Assembly: GCF_005871165.1 (NCBI RefSeq) | Contig: NZ_SWKP01000006.1 | Location: forward strand, 62,001 to 126,000 | Origin: Maricaulis alexandrii | GTDB lineage: Bacteria > Pseudomonadota > Alphaproteobacteria > Caulobacterales > Maricaulaceae | Reading direction: 5' to 3' | DNA: 64,000 nt | Part shown: positions 9,176-19,417 of the stretch, in pieces | How the letters are laid out: each line of letters opens with the position of its first letter | How positions within the stretch are numbered: the first letter of the stretch is position 1 | The notes under the pieces: generated by a model | The model's database searches: none | The model's input: the letters and a program-made list of their open reading frames with translations, nothing else | Told to the model about the DNA's origin: nothing | Made by a program: the position numbers and the translations under genes

Positions 9176-9703
9176 TTACCCCAGCGCCCGATAAAAGAAG
9201 GTCGTCGAACAGGGTGTCCCGTCCGGGAAGAGCGCGTAGTCGGGGACCGGTCCGGCCTCGACCCAGCCGAGCTGGCGGTAGAGACTGTCGGCGGGGGATC
9301 CGGTCACCGTATCAAGCACCAAAGTGCGCAGCTTGCGGGACCGTGCTTCGGCTTCCAGCGCCTGCATCAAAAGCCGTGCGACACCGCGACGGCGCGCGGC
9401 AGGCGAAACCATGAGTTTGGCGACATCCCCGCGATGGGGCTGATTGTCCGGCAGACCGATGATGAGCTGGACCGTGCCCAGGAGTTCGCCGGTCGTTTCA
9501 TCCTGCGCAGCCCAGATCAAGCGCTCGCCCGCCTCGACCTTGTTGGCAATGCCCGACCAGAAGGTCTGGGCTTGTTCCAAAGTGAACGGAGCCATGAAGC
9601 CGATCGAGGCGCCCGCCTCGACGCAGGCGGTCAGGAGTTGGGAAAAACCGGTGAGCTCGGCCCGCAAGGCGGCGTGACCCAACTGGCGGAACATCACGGT
9701 CAT
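9176..9703 (-). CDS. GNAT family N-acetyltransferase
   Basis: 175 residues. The GNAT fold is visible as ELLGTVQLIIGLP (beta4), DVAKLMVSPAARRRGVARLLMQALE (motif A, acetyl-CoA binding R-R-x-G-V-A) and SLYRQLGWVEAG (motif B). The substrate is unknown; it would acetylate an amine using acetyl-CoA. It starts two bases after the tgt stop codon, so translation is probably coupled. The frame extends 15 codons upstream into tgt, but the ATG at 9703 fits the junction better. ATG at 9694 is an alternative. Confidence 0.85.
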   Translation of the reverse strand: MTVMFRQLGHAALRAELTGFSQLLTACVEAGASIGFMAPFTLEQAQTFWSGIANKVEAGERLIWAAQDETTGELLGTVQLIIGLPDNQPHRGDVAKLMVSPAARRRGVARLLMQALEAEARSRKLRTLVLDTVTGSPADSLYRQLGWVEAGPVPDYALFPDGTPCSTTFFYRALG

Positions 9704-9705
9704 GG

Positions 9706-10848
9706 TCAGCCCGCCCGTTCCGCTGCTTCGGCCTGGCCCTCTTCCCATTTCGCCCGGAAGTCCCGCCGGAAGGTCTCGAATTCGCCGGCCATGATCGCGG
9801 CGCGCATGCGAGCGGTCAGGTCTTCGAAATAGGCGATATTGTGCCAGGAGAGAAGCATGGCCGAGAGATATTCCCCGGCCCGAAAGAGATGATGGAGATA
9901 GGCGCGGGAATAATCCGTGCTGGCCGGGCAGTTGATGTCCGGGTTGAGCGGACGCTCATCCTCGGCGAACTCGGCGCGCTTGATATTGATCGGACCATAA
10001 TCGGACCAGGCCTGGCCATGCCGGCCGGAACGGGTCGGCAGGACGCAATCGAACATGTCGACACCGCGGGCGACCGCCTCGACGAGATCGATCGGCTTGC
10101 CGACGCCCATCAGATAGCGCGGACGCTCGGTGGGCAGGTGCGGTGTGGTGAAGTCGAGCACTTCGCACATCACCTCGAACCCCTCGCCCACGGCCAGGCC
10201 GCCGATGGCATAGCCGTCATAGCCGGTCTCGATCAGTTTCTCGGCGCTCTCGCGGCGGAGATTCTCGAAGACCGAGCCCTGGACGATGCCGAACAGGGCC
10301 TGGCTTTCGCGGGAGCCGAAGGCGGTCTTGGAGCGCTGGCCCCAGCGGATGGAGAGTTCCATCGACTGGCGCGCTTCCTTTTCGGAACAGCCAAAGGGCG
10401 TGCACTCGTCAAGCTGCATGGAGATGTCGGCGCCCAGAAGATCGGCCTGGATCTCGATGGAGCGTTCCGGAGTGAGATTGTGTTCGGACCCGTCGATATG
10501 GGAGCGAAATTTCACCCCCTTCTCGGTCATCTGGCGAAGCTTGGACAAGGACCAGACCTGGAAACCGCCACTGTCCGTGAGGATGGGGCCCTGCCAGGTG
10601 GAGAATTTGTGCAGACCGCCCAGGCGTTTCACCCGTTCAGCGCCCGGGCGCAGCATGAGGTGATAGGTATTGCCCAGGATGATATCGGCCCCGGTCCCCT
10701 TCACCTGATCCATGTAGAGCGCCTTGACCGTGCCGGCCGTGCCGACCGGCATGAAGGCGGGCGTGCGGATCTCGCCGCGCGGGGTTTTCAAGACACCGGT
10801 GCGGGCCGCGCCATCCGTGGCGTGGATTTCATAGGGAAAACTCGTCAT
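9706..10848 (-). CDS. tgt: queuine tRNA-ribosyltransferase (tRNA-guanine transglycosylase)
   Basis: 380 residues, normal length. It exchanges guanine 34 of GU(N)-anticodon tRNAs for preQ1 in the queuosine pathway. Family motifs seen are [21 protein letters not shown], the [13 protein letters not shown] substrate loop, [10 protein letters not shown] (catalytic Asp), IGGLAVGEG and [17 protein letters not shown] (nucleophile Asp). The usual zinc motif C-x-C-x2-C ... H is degenerate. Here the segment reads [20 protein letters not shown], so only one of three cysteines (Cys307) remains while the later His (SWHN) is present. The gene overlaps queA by four bases (ATGA), giving the pathway pair queA-tgt. 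Confidence 0.96.
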   Translation of the reverse strand: MTSFPYEIHATDGAARTGVLKTPRGEIRTPAFMPVGTAGTVKALYMDQVKGTGADIILGNTYHLMLRPGAERVKRLGGLHKFSTWQGPILTDSGGFQVWSLSKLRQMTEKGVKFRSHIDGSEHNLTPERSIEIQADLLGADISMQLDECTPFGCSEKEARQSMELSIRWGQRSKTAFGSRESQALFGIVQGSVFENLRRESAEKLIETGYDGYAIGGLAVGEGFEVMCEVLDFTTPHLPTERPRYLMGVGKPIDLVEAVARGVDMFDCVLPTRSGRHGQAWSDYGPINIKRAEFAEDERPLNPDINCPASTDYSRAYLHHLFRAGEYLSAMLLSWHNIAYFEDLTARMRAAIMAGEFETFRRDFRAKWEEGQAEAAERAG

Positions 10849-11903
10849 GCGCTCCGCTCCAGAAGGCAGGCATCGCCGTAGGAGTAGAAACGGTATTCCG
10901 AACGGATGGCATGGGCATAGGCCTTCTTCATGACATCAAGCCCCGACAGGGCGCTGACCAGCATGAAGAGGGTTGAGCGCGGCAGGTGGAAATTCGTCAT
11001 CAGCGCATCGGTGATGGCGAACTCGCTGCCCGGCGTGATGAAGATGTCGGTATCCCGGCTGCCGGCTTCGATCAGACCCGGGGCAGAGGCCAGACTTTCA
11101 ATCGTGCGCAGGGCCGTCGTGCCAACCGGGATGACGCGCCGGCCTTCGGCCTTGGCCGCATTGATGGTACGGGCGGCCTCGGCGGAGACGGTGCACCATT
11201 CCGCGTGCATGCGGTGGTCCTCGGTATCTTCTGCCTTCACAGGCAGGAAGGTCCCGGCCCCGACATGCAGGGTGACATGAACAAACTCGACGCCACGCGT
11301 CTTGAGGTCTTCCAGCAGACGCTCGGTGAAGTGGAGGCCGGCCGTCGGCGCGGCGACGGAGCCGTCCTCTCGCGCAAACATTGTCTGGTAGTCTTCATTG
11401 TCCTGCTCATCGACACCGCGCTTACGGGCGATATAGGGCGGCAGGGGCGGCGCGCCGGTGGCGGCAATGGCTTCGTCAAGCGCGGTACCGGTCCGGTTGA
11501 AACGAAGACGCGTATCTCCGCCTTCGGACTTGCCGGTGATTTCCGCCTCCAGCTCGCCGAAGGAGATCACGTCGCCAACGCGCAGGCGCTTGGCCGGACG
11601 GACGAAGGCCCGCCAGGTGGAGGCATCGACCCGCTTGTGAAGATTGACCTCGACAGCGACATCCCCGCCCCCGCCGACCGCACGGGCCGGACGCGTACCA
11701 TCCAGGGCGGCCGGGATCACACGCGTATCATTGAACACCATGAGATCGCCGGGTCGCAGGATCGACGGCAGATCACGGACACCGCGATCCGCCAACTCGC
11801 CCTGGGCATTGACGTGAAGGAGACGTGCTGCGTCGCGCGGTCGCGCCGGACGCAGGGCAATGCGCTCCTCAGGGAGCTCGAAATCAAAATCGGATACGCG
11901 CAT
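10845..11903 (-). CDS. queA: S-adenosylmethionine:tRNA ribosyltransferase-isomerase
   Basis: 352 residues. QueA moves the ribosyl part of SAM to preQ1 in tRNA to make epoxyqueuosine, the step after Tgt. Recognisable motifs are [51 protein letters not shown] and [17 protein letters not shown]. The start at 11903 gives the conserved N-terminus. The open frame continues 28 codons upstream, but these are not family-like. The stop overlaps the tgt start. The region 11904-11988 must hold a promoter for queA and one for the oppositely oriented EEP gene. Confidence 0.97.
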   Translation of the reverse strand: MRVSDFDFELPEERIALRPARPRDAARLLHVNAQGELADRGVRDLPSILRPGDLMVFNDTRVIPAALDGTRPARAVGGGGDVAVEVNLHKRVDASTWRAFVRPAKRLRVGDVISFGELEAEITGKSEGGDTRLRFNRTGTALDEAIAATGAPPLPPYIARKRGVDEQDNEDYQTMFAREDGSVAAPTAGLHFTERLLEDLKTRGVEFVHVTLHVGAGTFLPVKAEDTEDHRMHAEWCTVSAEAARTINAAKAEGRRVIPVGTTALRTIESLASAPGLIEAGSRDTDIFITPGSEFAITDALMTNFHLPRSTLFMLVSALSGLDVMKKAYAHAIRSEYRFYSYGDACLLERSA

Positions 11904-11988
11904 GGCGCAGGGGTCTAGCTTTCGCCACACGCAATCGCAATCATTGGTGTGCAATGGGTTCGAGTTTCTAGCAGCGGGTCCCTTCATC

Positions 11989-12972
11989 GTGCGTCATCCC
12001 CTTCTTGCCCTGGCCGCCCTGGCGGTGTGCGCCGGACTGGCCGTGATCCTGTGGATCGGGGGCCTGTCGCCCTGGCTGGACGTGTTCCGCCAGTTCTGGG
12101 GATTGTGGGTGGTGGTCGCCGGCCTGGGCGTCATCCTGACCCTGCCCAGCCGGTTGAAATGGGCCAAATGGGGGATGCTGGGCGTTTGGGCCGCGATTGC
12201 TGCACCGGGCGTGCCGGAGACGCTGGCGCGAATGGAAGCTCCGCCATCTTATCTGGAGGGCGACACTGTCCGCGTCGCCACGCACAATATGTGGGTCCAG
12301 AATACCGACCCCGAGCTGACATTGAATATCCTCACGGCATTCGACGCGGACGTGCTGGCGCTTCAGGAATCCAATGGCAAGGCCACGGATGTGGGATTCA
12401 CACTCGCAGATGCCTATCCCCATGCCGCCCGTTGCCGGTCCACCCGGGTGCTGAGCCGGTATCAAATCCTGGAAAGCGGTTGCCTGGCGCGTCCTGCGCC
12501 GATTGACATGAGCACGGCCATTCCCTGCGACTGGGAAGTCCCGCCGGGGGTCTGGGCCCGTGTACAACTGCCTTCGGGACGCCGGGCGGTCTTCATCTCG
12601 ACACACCTGACCTGGCCGATCCCCGGCGACACGCAGTCCTGCCAACGCGATGGCCTGGCCGCGGCCCTGGCCGGCCTGGCCGGTGACCCCATGGTGCTGA
12701 TGGGCGATTTCAACGCCGCAGCGCCATCCCTGGCCCTGGCGCACATGGACGAGGCCTACGGGCTGCAGCGCCGGTCGCGCGGACTGGCGACCTTTCCGTC
12801 ACAGTCCTTGCTGGGCGAATCCGGCTGGGCCGGCCTGGTCTCCGATCCGATGCTGATCGGGATCGACCATATCTATGCCAGCGGGGATTGGGTGACCGAG
12901 CACATCCGGGTCGGCCCAACGACCGGATCGGATCATCGTCCGCTGGTCGGGTCGTTGATCCTGACGGAGTGA
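11989..12972 (+). CDS. membrane-anchored endonuclease/exonuclease/phosphatase (EEP) family protein
   Basis: About 327 residues. Two to three hydrophobic segments ([54 protein letters not shown]) precede an EEP (DNase I-like) domain. Motifs are [15 protein letters not shown] (metal Glu), [15 protein letters not shown] and [10 protein letters not shown] (catalytic His). The domain faces the periplasm if three segments cross the membrane. The substrate (DNA, phospholipid or phosphate ester) is not predictable. I set the start at a GTG directly before the first hydrophobic segment; GTG 11947 and ATG 11902 are alternatives with equally poor ribosome binding sites. Confidence 0.82.
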   Translation: MRHPLLALAALAVCAGLAVILWIGGLSPWLDVFRQFWGLWVVVAGLGVILTLPSRLKWAKWGMLGVWAAIAAPGVPETLARMEAPPSYLEGDTVRVATHNMWVQNTDPELTLNILTAFDADVLALQESNGKATDVGFTLADAYPHAARCRSTRVLSRYQILESGCLARPAPIDMSTAIPCDWEVPPGVWARVQLPSGRRAVFISTHLTWPIPGDTQSCQRDGLAAALAGLAGDPMVLMGDFNAAAPSLALAHMDEAYGLQRRSRGLATFPSQSLLGESGWAGLVSDPMLIGIDHIYASGDWVTEHIRVGPTTGSDHRPLVGSLILTE

Positions 12973-12983
12973 ATACTCCAAAG

Positions 12984-13016
12984 AAAAAGCCGCAGGGACC
13001 GGGTGCCCGCGGCTTT
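12984..13016. terminator. bidirectional terminator between EEP gene and ppiB
   Basis: Stem AAAGCCGC / GCGGCTTT (12986-12993 with 13009-13016) with further GGG/CCC pairing inside. On the minus strand the hairpin is followed by TTCTTTGG, serving the cyclophilin gene. On the plus strand the hairpin ends in CTTT and is followed by CTCGTTTC, serving the EEP gene more weakly. Confidence 0.75.
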
Positions 13017-13041
13017 CTCGTTTCGGGTTCCAGGAACCGGA

Positions 13042-13494
13042 TCAGGCTTCGACGATGCTTGCCTTGACGATCTTGCCCGGATTGGCCGGCGGCTCGCCTT
13101 TCGGCAGGGCATCGACATGTTCCATGCCCGAGATGACTTCACCCCAGACCGTGTACTGGTTGTTCAGGTAGGGCACGTCGTCCAGGCAGATGAAGAACTG
13201 GCTGGAGGCACTGTCCGGATCGGCGGCACGGGCCATGGACATGGTGCCGCGGACATGGGGTTCCGAATTGAACTCGGCCGGGATGTTCGTGCCGGAACCA
13301 CCCATGCCATTGCCGTTCGGACAACCGCCCTGGGCGACAAAACCGTCGATCACGCGGTGGAAGGTCAGACCGTCATAAAAGCCGTCCTTCACCAGTTTGG
13401 TGATCTGCTCGACATGCTTCGGCGCCAGGTCCGGGCGCAGCTTGATGGTGACGTCGCCGCCTTCGAGGGTGAATACGAGTTGTTCTTCGGCCAT
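13042..13494 (-). CDS. ppiB: cytoplasmic cyclophilin-type peptidyl-prolyl cis-trans isomerase
   Basis: 150 residues, no signal peptide, a single cyclophilin domain. Visible motifs are VTIKLRPDLAPKHV, FYDGLTFHRVIDGFVAQGG (catalytic Arg in FHR), GTMSMARAADPDSASSQFFI and LNNQYTVWGEVISGM. It catalyses proline isomerisation during folding in the cytoplasm. GGAGTAAGACCC precedes the ATG, and it lies five bases behind the exported cyclophilin gene, so the two form a tandem pair from one transcript with coaD. Confidence 0.95.
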   Translation of the reverse strand: MAEEQLVFTLEGGDVTIKLRPDLAPKHVEQITKLVKDGFYDGLTFHRVIDGFVAQGGCPNGNGMGGSGTNIPAEFNSEPHVRGTMSMARAADPDSASSQFFICLDDVPYLNNQYTVWGEVISGMEHVDALPKGEPPANPGKIVKASIVEA

Positions 13495-13499
13495 GGGTC

Positions 13500-14465
13500 T
13501 TACTCCTCAATCCGGGTCGGCACGGGAATTTCGCAAATGTCAGGCAGGGCGCCCGCATCGTCGCGCAGGGTTTCAAGATAGGCCGCAAAGGCCTCGCTGT
13601 CGGTGTCGGCCACCTGGACCTCGATCTGCTCTTCGGCCGGCACATCACTGCCGACGCGCAGGGAGCGGATCACGTCTGGGCGGAAATCGGGATCTTCCAT
13701 CGCGGTACCGACGGCGATCTGGTCAACGGCATCCATGCCCGAGCGAACCCGGCCCCAAACCGTGTAGGTCGCGTTGAGGTGCTCGGCATTGCCGGTGGTG
13801 ATGTACCACTGGCTGCGGGCAGAGTTGGGGTCATTGGTGCGCGCCATCGCGGCCGCGCCGCGGCAGTGCAGGAGCCAGCTCTCAACCGCGCCATCCATGG
13901 AGATCATGGCCTGGGCGGACGGCTGGGTGCCGGCCGCAAAGCCGTTCCAGAAACCGGCGCGACCCATCAGGTTCAGGCCCGGATTGACAACCCGGTCCTG
14001 GATTTCCGTCATCGGCATTTCCCCCGGAATGCGGCGGGTGGTGAATTCGGCCTCGAGCGGTTCCTTGTCCGCCGCATGGCCCGGATTGGCGCGGGAGCCC
14101 CCGGCCTGGGCCATGAAGCCCTCGATCACCCGGTGAAAGACCAGGAAGTCGTAGAAGCGCTCATCGATCAGCTCGCGCATGCGGGCGACGTGATTGGGCG
14201 CGAATTCCGGAGCCAGCTCGATGATGACGCGGCCATGATCGGTCTCCAGATACAGGAGACGGTCCTGGTCGACGGTGCGCCAGGCCTCATCCGGCAGATT
14301 CCAGTCCGGCGCGGTTTCGACCGTTTCGGTCTGGGCCGTTGCCGTGCTGGACGCCGCCGAAGCCGCAGCCGCTTCGGCCTCCACATCACTGGCGGTTTCA
14401 CGGGCACAGGCCGCAGCCGTCAGGGCCAGGGCGAGAGAGGCGGAAACTGTAAAACGCATGATCAC
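13500..14465 (-). CDS. exported cyclophilin-type peptidyl-prolyl isomerase, probable lipoprotein
   Basis: 321 residues. The N-terminus MIMRFTVSASLALALTAAACARE has a signal peptide with lipobox AAAC. An Ala/Glu-rich linker leads to a cyclophilin domain (about 70-250: VIIELAPEFAPNHVARM, FYDFLVFHRVIEGFMAQAGG, ARTNDPNSARSQWYIT, NATYTVWGRV) and a C-terminal acidic extension. A loop of about 30 residues is inserted after the MAQAGG motif compared with the neighbouring PpiB. The GTG start at 14465 overlaps the coaD stop as GTGA and has AAGGAG eight bases upstream, so I prefer it over the ATG at 14459. It probably assists folding in the periplasm. Confidence 0.9.
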   Translation of the reverse strand: MIMRFTVSASLALALTAAACARETASDVEAEAAAASAASSTATAQTETVETAPDWNLPDEAWRTVDQDRLLYLETDHGRVIIELAPEFAPNHVARMRELIDERFYDFLVFHRVIEGFMAQAGGSRANPGHAADKEPLEAEFTTRRIPGEMPMTEIQDRVVNPGLNLMGRAGFWNGFAAGTQPSAQAMISMDGAVESWLLHCRGAAAMARTNDPNSARSQWYITTGNAEHLNATYTVWGRVRSGMDAVDQIAVGTAMEDPDFRPDVIRSLRVGSDVPAEEQIEVQVADTDSEAFAAYLETLRDDAGALPDICEIPVPTRIEE

Positions 14466-14950
14466 GCAAGTCGCTCCTTGAGACGGGCTTCAATCGCGGG
14501 CGGCACGAAGTCGGAAACCCGTCCGCCCAGCGAGCAGATTTCCTTGACCAGCCGCGAGGCAATGGCCTGGTGGCGCGGATCGGCCATCAGGAAGACGGTC
14601 TCGATATCGTCATTGAGACGCTGGTTCATCGCGACCATCTGGAATTCGTATTCGAAGTCGGACACGGCGCGCAGGCCCCGCACAATGGACTGGGCCCCGA
14701 CCTCTTCGGCAAAATGCATGAGCAGGCCATCGAAGGGGCGGACCTCGATATCCGCGACGCTCGAGAATTGCTCCACCTGGGAGCGGACCATCTCAACCCG
14801 TTCCTCCAGCGAGAAGAGCGGCTTCTTGGCCTCGTTGATGGCCACGCCGATGACCAGTTTGTCGACCATTTTCACGGCCCGGCCAATGATGTCGATATGA
14901 CCATTGGTGATCGGATCGAAGGTTCCCGGATAAAGGGCGATGCGGGTCAT
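14462..14950 (-). CDS. coaD: phosphopantetheine adenylyltransferase
   Basis: 162 residues, full length. It adenylates 4'-phosphopantetheine to dephospho-CoA, the fourth step of CoA synthesis. Motifs are ALYPGTFDPITNGHIDII (the T/H-x-G-H nucleotide site), LFSLEERVEMV, SIVRGLRAVSDFEYEFQMAxxN and the C-terminal SSxxVKE-type RLVKEICSLGG. The open frame extends 19 codons upstream without family similarity, so the ATG at 14950 is used. It lies 81 bases after gyrA and overlaps the exported cyclophilin gene. Confidence 0.97.
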   Translation of the reverse strand: MTRIALYPGTFDPITNGHIDIIGRAVKMVDKLVIGVAINEAKKPLFSLEERVEMVRSQVEQFSSVADIEVRPFDGLLMHFAEEVGAQSIVRGLRAVSDFEYEFQMVAMNQRLNDDIETVFLMADPRHQAIASRLVKEICSLGGRVSDFVPPAIEARLKERLA

Positions 14951-14990
14951 GCGGTGCCTTTCTGGCCAGCCTGAAGCGCTTGTAGCGGGA

Positions 14991-15023
14991 TTGGCCTCCG
15001 GGATCAAAACCTCCGGAGGCCAA
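14991..15023 (-). terminator. inverted repeat between gyrA and coaD (possible terminator or attenuator)
   Basis: Arms TTGGCCTCCGG (14991-15001) and CCGGAGGCCAA (15013-15023) pair perfectly over 11 bp with an 11-nt loop. There is no T-run on the minus strand, so factor-independent termination after gyrA is doubtful. It may protect or partly end the transcript. Confidence 0.4.
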
Positions 15024-15031
15024 ATCCGCGT

Positions 15032-17872
15032 TTAGGTTTCCGGCGTGTCCCCGTCCGGTGTGTCATCGGAAGCGGCGGGCGGATCGGACGGAGCTTCACC
15101 GCCCTCGCCCTCGATCACCTGTCCCTCACCGTCTTCCACCACATCCTCATCATCCTGGGCATCCTGGATGCGGACGACGGCGACGACATTCTCGCTCTCA
15201 TTGAGGCGGATCAGGCGGACACCGCGCGATCCGCGCGAGGCGATCCGGACCGTGTCGACCGGGAAGCGGATCAGCTGACCGGCATCGGTGACAGCCATGA
15301 TCTGGTCGCTGTCATCCACCGGGAAGCTGGCCGACAGGGCGGTGCCACGCTTGTGGTCATGCGCCCAGACACCCTGACCGCCGCGATTCATGACGCGGAA
15401 GCCATAGGCCGAAGACCGTTTGCCGAAGCCGTCATTGCCGACGACGAGGAGGAATTCCTCTGCCGCGCCGAGCTCGGCGATGCGTTCGGCCGACAGGGCG
15501 GCATCCTCGATCGTGTCCTCTTCGGAATCGGCCGTGACCGCCTCTTCCTCTTCCCCGGTCGCCGCAGCCCGCATGGCCGCCGCGTGCTTGAGATAGGCGG
15601 TGGCTTCGGACGGTTCGATATCGACATGACGCAGGATGGTCATCGAGATGACCGTATTGTCCTCAGCCATGCGGATACCGCGCACACCGACCGAATTGCG
15701 GCCGGCGAAGACCCGGACATCGGAAACCCGGAAGCGGATCGCGCGACCGGTTTCGGAGACCAGGAAAACATCGTCATTCTCGGTACACAGGGCGACATTG
15801 ATAATCCGGTCGTCCTCGCTCTCCAGCTTCATCGCAATCTTGCCGTTGCGATTGACCTGGACGAAGTCGGACAGCTTGTTGCGGCGGACCGTGCCTTTGT
15901 TCGTGGCGAACATGACGTCCATTTCCGCCCACACGCTCTCATCTTCTGGCAGCGCCATGATGGAGGTGATGGTCTCGCCTTGCTCCAGCGGGAGCATGTT
16001 GACGAGCGCCTTGCCACGCGTGTTCGGCGCGCCCAGCGGCAGACGCCAGGTCTTGGTCTTGTAGACCATGCCGCGATTGGAGAAGAAGAGCAGCGGTGCG
16101 TGGGTCGAGGCGACGAAGAGTGTGGACACGAAGTCCTCTTCCTTCATCGACATGCCCGAGCGGCCCTTGCCGCCCCGGCGCTGGGCCCGGTAATCGGACA
16201 GCGCCGTACGCTTGGCGTAGCCGCCATGGGTCACGGTGACGACCATGTCTTCCCGCGGGATGAGATCCTCATCCTCGAAGTCGAAGCCGGCATCGATGAA
16301 TTCGGACCGGCGCGGCGTCGCGTAATTCTCTTTCACCTCGACCAGTTCGGACCGAATGATGTCGAGCACGCGCTGACGCGAGCGCAGGATGTCGAGCAGA
16401 TCCTCGATCTGTTCGGCAAGCGTCGCGGCTTCATTGCCCAATTCCTCGCGACCCAGACCGGTCAGACGGTTCAGGCGCAGTTCCAGGATGGCGCGGGCCT
16501 GTTCCTCGGTGAGACGCAGGACATTGCCGTCACGCAAGACCGAGCGCGGATCGGCCACGAGTTCCACCAGCGGCGCCACATCAGCGGCCGGCCAGTCGCG
16601 CGACATCAGCTCTTCCCGCGCGGCCGCCGGGTTCGGCGCACGGCGGATCAGGGCGATGACCTCGTCGATATTGGCCACAGCGAGCGCCAGGCCGATGATG
16701 ACATGGGCACGGTCGCGGGCCTTGTTCAGCTCGAACTTGGCGCGGCGTGCGACGACTTCCTCTCGGAAGCGCAGGAATTCCTTGAGGATATCCAGCGCAC
16801 CAAGCAGCTGCGGACGGCCGCCGACCAGGGACAGCATGTTGGCGCCGAAGCTCGTCTGCATGGGCGACCAGCGATAAAGCTGGTTGAGGATGACATCGGC
16901 ATTGGCATCGCGCTTCAGCTCGATGACAACGCGCAGACCATTGCGGTCCGACTCGTCGCGCAGGTCGGCAATGCCCTCGATCTTCTTCTCGCGAACCAGG
17001 TCGGCGATCTTCTCGATCATCGAGGCCTTGTTCACCTGGTAGGGAATTTCGTGGACGATGATGGCCTGACGGCCATTGCGCACTTCCTCGACCGTGGTGC
17101 GCGAGCGCATGACGATGGAACCGCGGCCGGTGGCGATGGCGTCGCGGGCACCGGAACGGCCCAGAAGGAGACCGCCGGTCGGGAAATCCGGTCCCGGCAG
17201 ATAGTCCAGCAACTCGGTGTCCGTCAGCTGCGGATTGTCCATCAGCGCCAGCGTGCCATCGATCACCTCACCCAGATTGTGCGGCGGGATGTTCGTGGCC
17301 ATGCCGACGGCGATGCCGTTGGCGCCATTCACCAGAAGATTGGGATAGCGTGCCGGCAGGACGACGGGTTCCTGGCGTTCGGCAGAATAGTTGTCGACGA
17401 AATTGACCGTGTCCTTGTCGATATCCGCGAGCAGGGACTGGGCGACCTTTTCCATCCGGGCTTCGGTGTAACGATAGGCAGCGGGCGGATCGCCGTCGAT
17501 CGAGCCGAAATTGCCCTGACCATCGATCAGCGGCACGCGCATGGACCAGGACTGGGCCAGACGCACCAGCGCGTCATAGACGGCCTGGTCACCGTGCGGG
17601 TGATAGCGACCCATCACGTCACCGACGGCGGTGGCACATTTGCGGTAGGCTTTTTCGTGCGTCTGCCCGTTCTCGTGCATCGTGTAGAGAATGCGGCGGT
17701 GCACCGGTTTCAGACCGTCACGCGCATCCGGGATGGCGCGCGAGACGATGACGCTCATCGCGTAGTCCAGATAGGACGAACGCATCTCGTCTTCGATGGC
17801 AATATTGCCGATACCGTCCGGGAGACCGGAATCCCCACCGGCCGGGTTCAGATCGTCATCGTGATCGCTCAA
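15032..17872 (-). CDS. gyrA: DNA gyrase subunit A
   Basis: 946 residues. The breakage-reunion domain begins [34 protein letters not shown]. The active-site Tyr is Tyr135 ([10 protein letters not shown]), the GyrA box is QRRGGKG, and beta-pinwheel repeats lead to an acidic tail rich in Asp/Glu. It introduces negative supercoils with GyrB. The chosen TTG start has AGAGGA upstream and leaves a normal-length leader; the open frame extends 44 codons further without family similarity. In the quinolone-resistance region the sequence is [10 protein letters not shown], so Gln96 occupies the place of E. coli Ser83, while the Asp equivalent to Asp87 is kept. Confidence 0.97.
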   Translation of the reverse strand: MSDHDDDLNPAGGDSGLPDGIGNIAIEDEMRSSYLDYAMSVIVSRAIPDARDGLKPVHRRILYTMHENGQTHEKAYRKCATAVGDVMGRYHPHGDQAVYDALVRLAQSWSMRVPLIDGQGNFGSIDGDPPAAYRYTEARMEKVAQSLLADIDKDTVNFVDNYSAERQEPVVLPARYPNLLVNGANGIAVGMATNIPPHNLGEVIDGTLALMDNPQLTDTELLDYLPGPDFPTGGLLLGRSGARDAIATGRGSIVMRSRTTVEEVRNGRQAIIVHEIPYQVNKASMIEKIADLVREKKIEGIADLRDESDRNGLRVVIELKRDANADVILNQLYRWSPMQTSFGANMLSLVGGRPQLLGALDILKEFLRFREEVVARRAKFELNKARDRAHVIIGLALAVANIDEVIALIRRAPNPAAAREELMSRDWPAADVAPLVELVADPRSVLRDGNVLRLTEEQARAILELRLNRLTGLGREELGNEAATLAEQIEDLLDILRSRQRVLDIIRSELVEVKENYATPRRSEFIDAGFDFEDEDLIPREDMVVTVTHGGYAKRTALSDYRAQRRGGKGRSGMSMKEEDFVSTLFVASTHAPLLFFSNRGMVYKTKTWRLPLGAPNTRGKALVNMLPLEQGETITSIMALPEDESVWAEMDVMFATNKGTVRRNKLSDFVQVNRNGKIAMKLESEDDRIINVALCTENDDVFLVSETGRAIRFRVSDVRVFAGRNSVGVRGIRMAEDNTVISMTILRHVDIEPSEATAYLKHAAAMRAAATGEEEEAVTADSEEDTIEDAALSAERIAELGAAEEFLLVVGNDGFGKRSSAYGFRVMNRGGQGVWAHDHKRGTALSASFPVDDSDQIMAVTDAGQLIRFPVDTVRIASRGSRGVRLIRLNESENVVAVVRIQDAQDDEDVVEDGEGQVIEGEGGEAPSDPPAASDDTPDGDTPET

Positions 17873-18139
17873 GGCGGTCCTCTTTTCTCTGGTTTCCGGG
17901 CAGCGCGCCAAACCGCGCCAAAGCCACGAAAAACGCCGCCCCTCCACACACCGGACTGTTTCCATGGAATCAGCGCGTGAATCAGGCGGCAGGCCTGTCG
18001 CCAAGTCTTAACAATCAGGGGCAAGGCGCGCAAACGGCGGGGGCGGTTGGGCCGGCTACAGAAAATGACGCGTACTGTCTTTCATTCGTCATCTCCTGCG
18101 CTTACACGAAAACCTGATTGAACCTTGTTGGGGATAACC

Positions 18140-19417
18140 ATGATCCGTCGTGTCCTGCCTGCCTGTTTCGCCCTGCTCCTGGCCGCCTGCTCGCACCTGC
18201 CGTTGCCGGCAGGGCAGAACGATGACGAAGACGCCATCGTGCTGATGATCGGACTGGACGGACTGCGCTATGACGCGCTGGACCGGTGGAACGCACCGAA
18301 CCTGCAAGCCCTCGCCGATCGCGGTGTTCGGGCCGAGCGCATGCATCCCGTCATGCCCTCCAAGACTTTCGTGAACTTCTACTCCCTGGCGACGGGCCTT
18401 TACCCGGAACACCACGGCATGGTGTCCAATTCACCTTGGGACCAGCATCACCACCGTCATTTCTCCGCCCGCGAAGGCAGTCCCCAGGACCCGTTCTGGT
18501 GGGATGGCGAGCCGATCTGGATCACGGCGGAGCGCCAGGATGTGCGCAGCCACATCATGTTCTGGCTCGGATCGGAAGCGCCGTTCGACGGCGATTACGC
18601 CTCGGTCTGGCATCCCTATCAGCACGACATGCCCTATGATGACCGGGTCACCGAAGTCCTGTCCTGGTTCGATGCCCCCGAAGACGAGCGGCCACGCTTC
18701 GGCGCTGTCTATTTCGACCATGTCGACACGGTTGAACACCGCGCAGGACCGTTTACACCGGAAGAGGGTGAGGCTGTGGCAGAAGTAGACCGGCTGGTCG
18801 GCAACCTGGTCGCCGGCCTGGAAGCGCGCGGCCTGCTGGAGCGCACCAATATCATCATCGTGTCCGACCATGGCATGGCGCCGGTCTCGCTGGACCGTTT
18901 GATCATGATCGACGAGCACAGTGATCTGGACGGGCTGTTCGTCGAAGAATTCTCCGGCAATTACGGACCGGGCCTGGAACCCTTCCTGATGGCTTATGGC
19001 GCTGACGACGCCGTCGAACGCGCCTATGCCGAGCTTCAGAATGTGCATCCACACCTGACCGCCTATCGCCGCCAAGACATGCCTTCGCACTGGCATTTCG
19101 ATTATCCCGGTCGTGGTCCGGACCTGTTCATCCTGGCCGATCCTGAATGGCTGATCACCCGCACCGATGCGGATCTGAGCAATCCCTACCTGTCGGGTCT
19201 TCGCGGCCAGCACGGCTATGACAACCATGCCGAACAGATGGGCGCGACCTTCATCGGGGCCGGTCCGATCTTCCCGCAGGGCACACGTCCGGATGCGTTC
19301 GAGAATGTGAATGTCTATGGCGTGATCGCCTGCGCCCTGGGCCTGGAGCCGGCCGAGACCGACGGTGATCCGGCCGTTGTGGAACGGATCACCGGCGGCA
19401 ACTGCCCGGCAAACTAG
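18140..19417 (+). CDS. ectonucleotide pyrophosphatase/phosphodiesterase (NPP) family lipoprotein
   Basis: 425 residues. The signal peptide with lipobox (LLLAACSH) predicts lipid anchoring. The alkaline-phosphatase-superfamily core matches NPP enzymes: VLMIGLDGLRYDAL (metal Asp), MPSKTFVNFYSLATGLYPEHHG (Thr nucleophile), YFDHVDTVEHRAGP and IIVSDHGM (metal Asp-His), plus RGQHGYDNH near the end. Such enzymes cleave nucleotide pyrophosphate or phosphodiester bonds outside the cytoplasm. The ATG at 18140 is chosen over a TTG five codons earlier. Its stop codon overlaps the stop of the opposite EF-hand gene in the sequence CTAG. Confidence 0.92.
   Translation: MIRRVLPACFALLLAACSHLPLPAGQNDDEDAIVLMIGLDGLRYDALDRWNAPNLQALADRGVRAERMHPVMPSKTFVNFYSLATGLYPEHHGMVSNSPWDQHHHRHFSAREGSPQDPFWWDGEPIWITAERQDVRSHIMFWLGSEAPFDGDYASVWHPYQHDMPYDDRVTEVLSWFDAPEDERPRFGAVYFDHVDTVEHRAGPFTPEEGEAVAEVDRLVGNLVAGLEARGLLERTNIIIVSDHGMAPVSLDRLIMIDEHSDLDGLFVEEFSGNYGPGLEPFLMAYGADDAVERAYAELQNVHPHLTAYRRQDMPSHWHFDYPGRGPDLFILADPEWLITRTDADLSNPYLSGLRGQHGYDNHAEQMGATFIGAGPIFPQGTRPDAFENVNVYGVIACALGLEPAETDGDPAVVERITGGNCPAN

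Noticed and set aside
15353-17980. 875-codon plus-strand open frame opposite gyrA
   Set aside because: Antisense shadow of gyrA, caused by high G+C and few stops; no ribosome binding site or domain.
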